From positions 124,001 to 188,000 of the forward strand of contig JAHDLB010000001.1 in assembly GCA_018432315.1 (NCBI GenBank): a stretch of DNA of 64,000 nt, written 5' to 3'. The notes beneath the pieces are model-generated. The model ran no database searches. It had not been told where the DNA came from and worked only from the letters and a program-made list of their open reading frames with translations. The stretch comes from Anaerolineae bacterium. Lineage in GTDB: Bacteria > Chloroflexota > Anaerolineae > Aggregatilineales > Aggregatilineaceae. This document shows positions 63,981 to 64,000 of this stretch, piece by piece. The position numbers were made by a program, and so were the translations under genes. Within the stretch, counting starts at the first letter, position 1. Every line of letters starts with the position of its first letter.

Positions 63981-64000
63981 ATGACTAACATGACGTTATG
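63981..64000 (+). CDS. Start of next gene (partial), probably the FtsX-like permease
   Basis: ATG 63981 follows GAGGGGCGC and opens a frame that runs off the window after six codons (MTNMTL). The identity as the permease partner of the upstream ATPase is only inferred from the usual gene order. Confidence 0.35.

Overview
The window is about 64 kb of GC-rich bacterial DNA, densely packed with genes in long operons and carrying sigma70-like promoters with short AT-rich operators. The gene mix is carbohydrate ABC importers without their own ATPase, multi-PAS kinases, lone receivers, SpoIIE-type phosphatases and an acidic lipoprotein leader. This suggests a free-living heterotroph, plausibly of the Chloroflexota (Anaerolineae-like). 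That assignment is inference; no rRNA or marker gene is present. No tRNA, rRNA, CRISPR array, insertion sequence or phage gene was recognised.

Layout. (1) 1-6984, minus: a giant multi-PAS/GAF histidine kinase and an overlapping receiver-PAS protein cut by the window edge. (2) 7244-8227: a CorA-type ion channel. (3) 8373-19489, plus: a carbohydrate operon with a barrel hydrolase-like protein, a binding protein, two permeases (one with a 344-residue insert), a membrane-fused spermidine-synthase-like protein and a GH2 enzyme, followed by a decayed GH35 start. (4) 19623-22395: a beta-helix protein (minus) and a divergent GntR-LacI (AraR-type) regulator (plus). (5) 22417-30034, minus: two permeases (one with a 370-residue membrane extension), then two diiron ferritin-like proteins, a [2Fe-2S] ferredoxin, a cupin and a UroD/MtaA-like protein. 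(6) 30472-35739, plus: a GH38 alpha-mannosidase, a second UroD/MtaA-like protein and a Tat-exported binding protein. (7) 35927-48140, plus: a purine module with a GntR/HutC regulator, adenine deaminase, a BMP-type nucleoside ABC importer, a cytosine-deaminase-like amidohydrolase and a three-subunit xanthine-dehydrogenase-type enzyme. (8) 48265-51898: a heterodimeric ABC exporter. (9) 51910-55349: muropeptide recycling (dipeptide epimerase; AnmK and a serine hydrolase on the other strand). (10) 55530-59874, minus: a five-gene signalling operon with three lone receivers, a histidine kinase and a ribose-binding-like lipoprotein. (11) 60073-62292, minus: a GspE relic fused to GAF and PP2C domains. 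(12) 62406-64000: a DinB protein and the start of a LolD/MacB-type ABC operon.

How it fits together. Six sites resembling WTGTATADACAA lie just downstream of the -10 box of five promoters with 17-bp spacers. These promoters serve the 8373 operon, the beta-helix gene, the AraR-type regulator, the 30034 operon and the 30472 operon. I read regions 3-6 as one regulon for import and intracellular breakdown of an unknown glycoside: the GH38, GH2 and barrel enzymes have no signal peptide. The most novel part is the redox cassette at 22417-26993. Both ferritin-like proteins keep a full E/ExxH/E/ExxH diiron ligand set, a ferredoxin gene follows 4 bp behind, and UroD/MtaA-like proteins sit on both sides of the divergon. 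It may be an undescribed oxidative or demethylating step of sugar catabolism.
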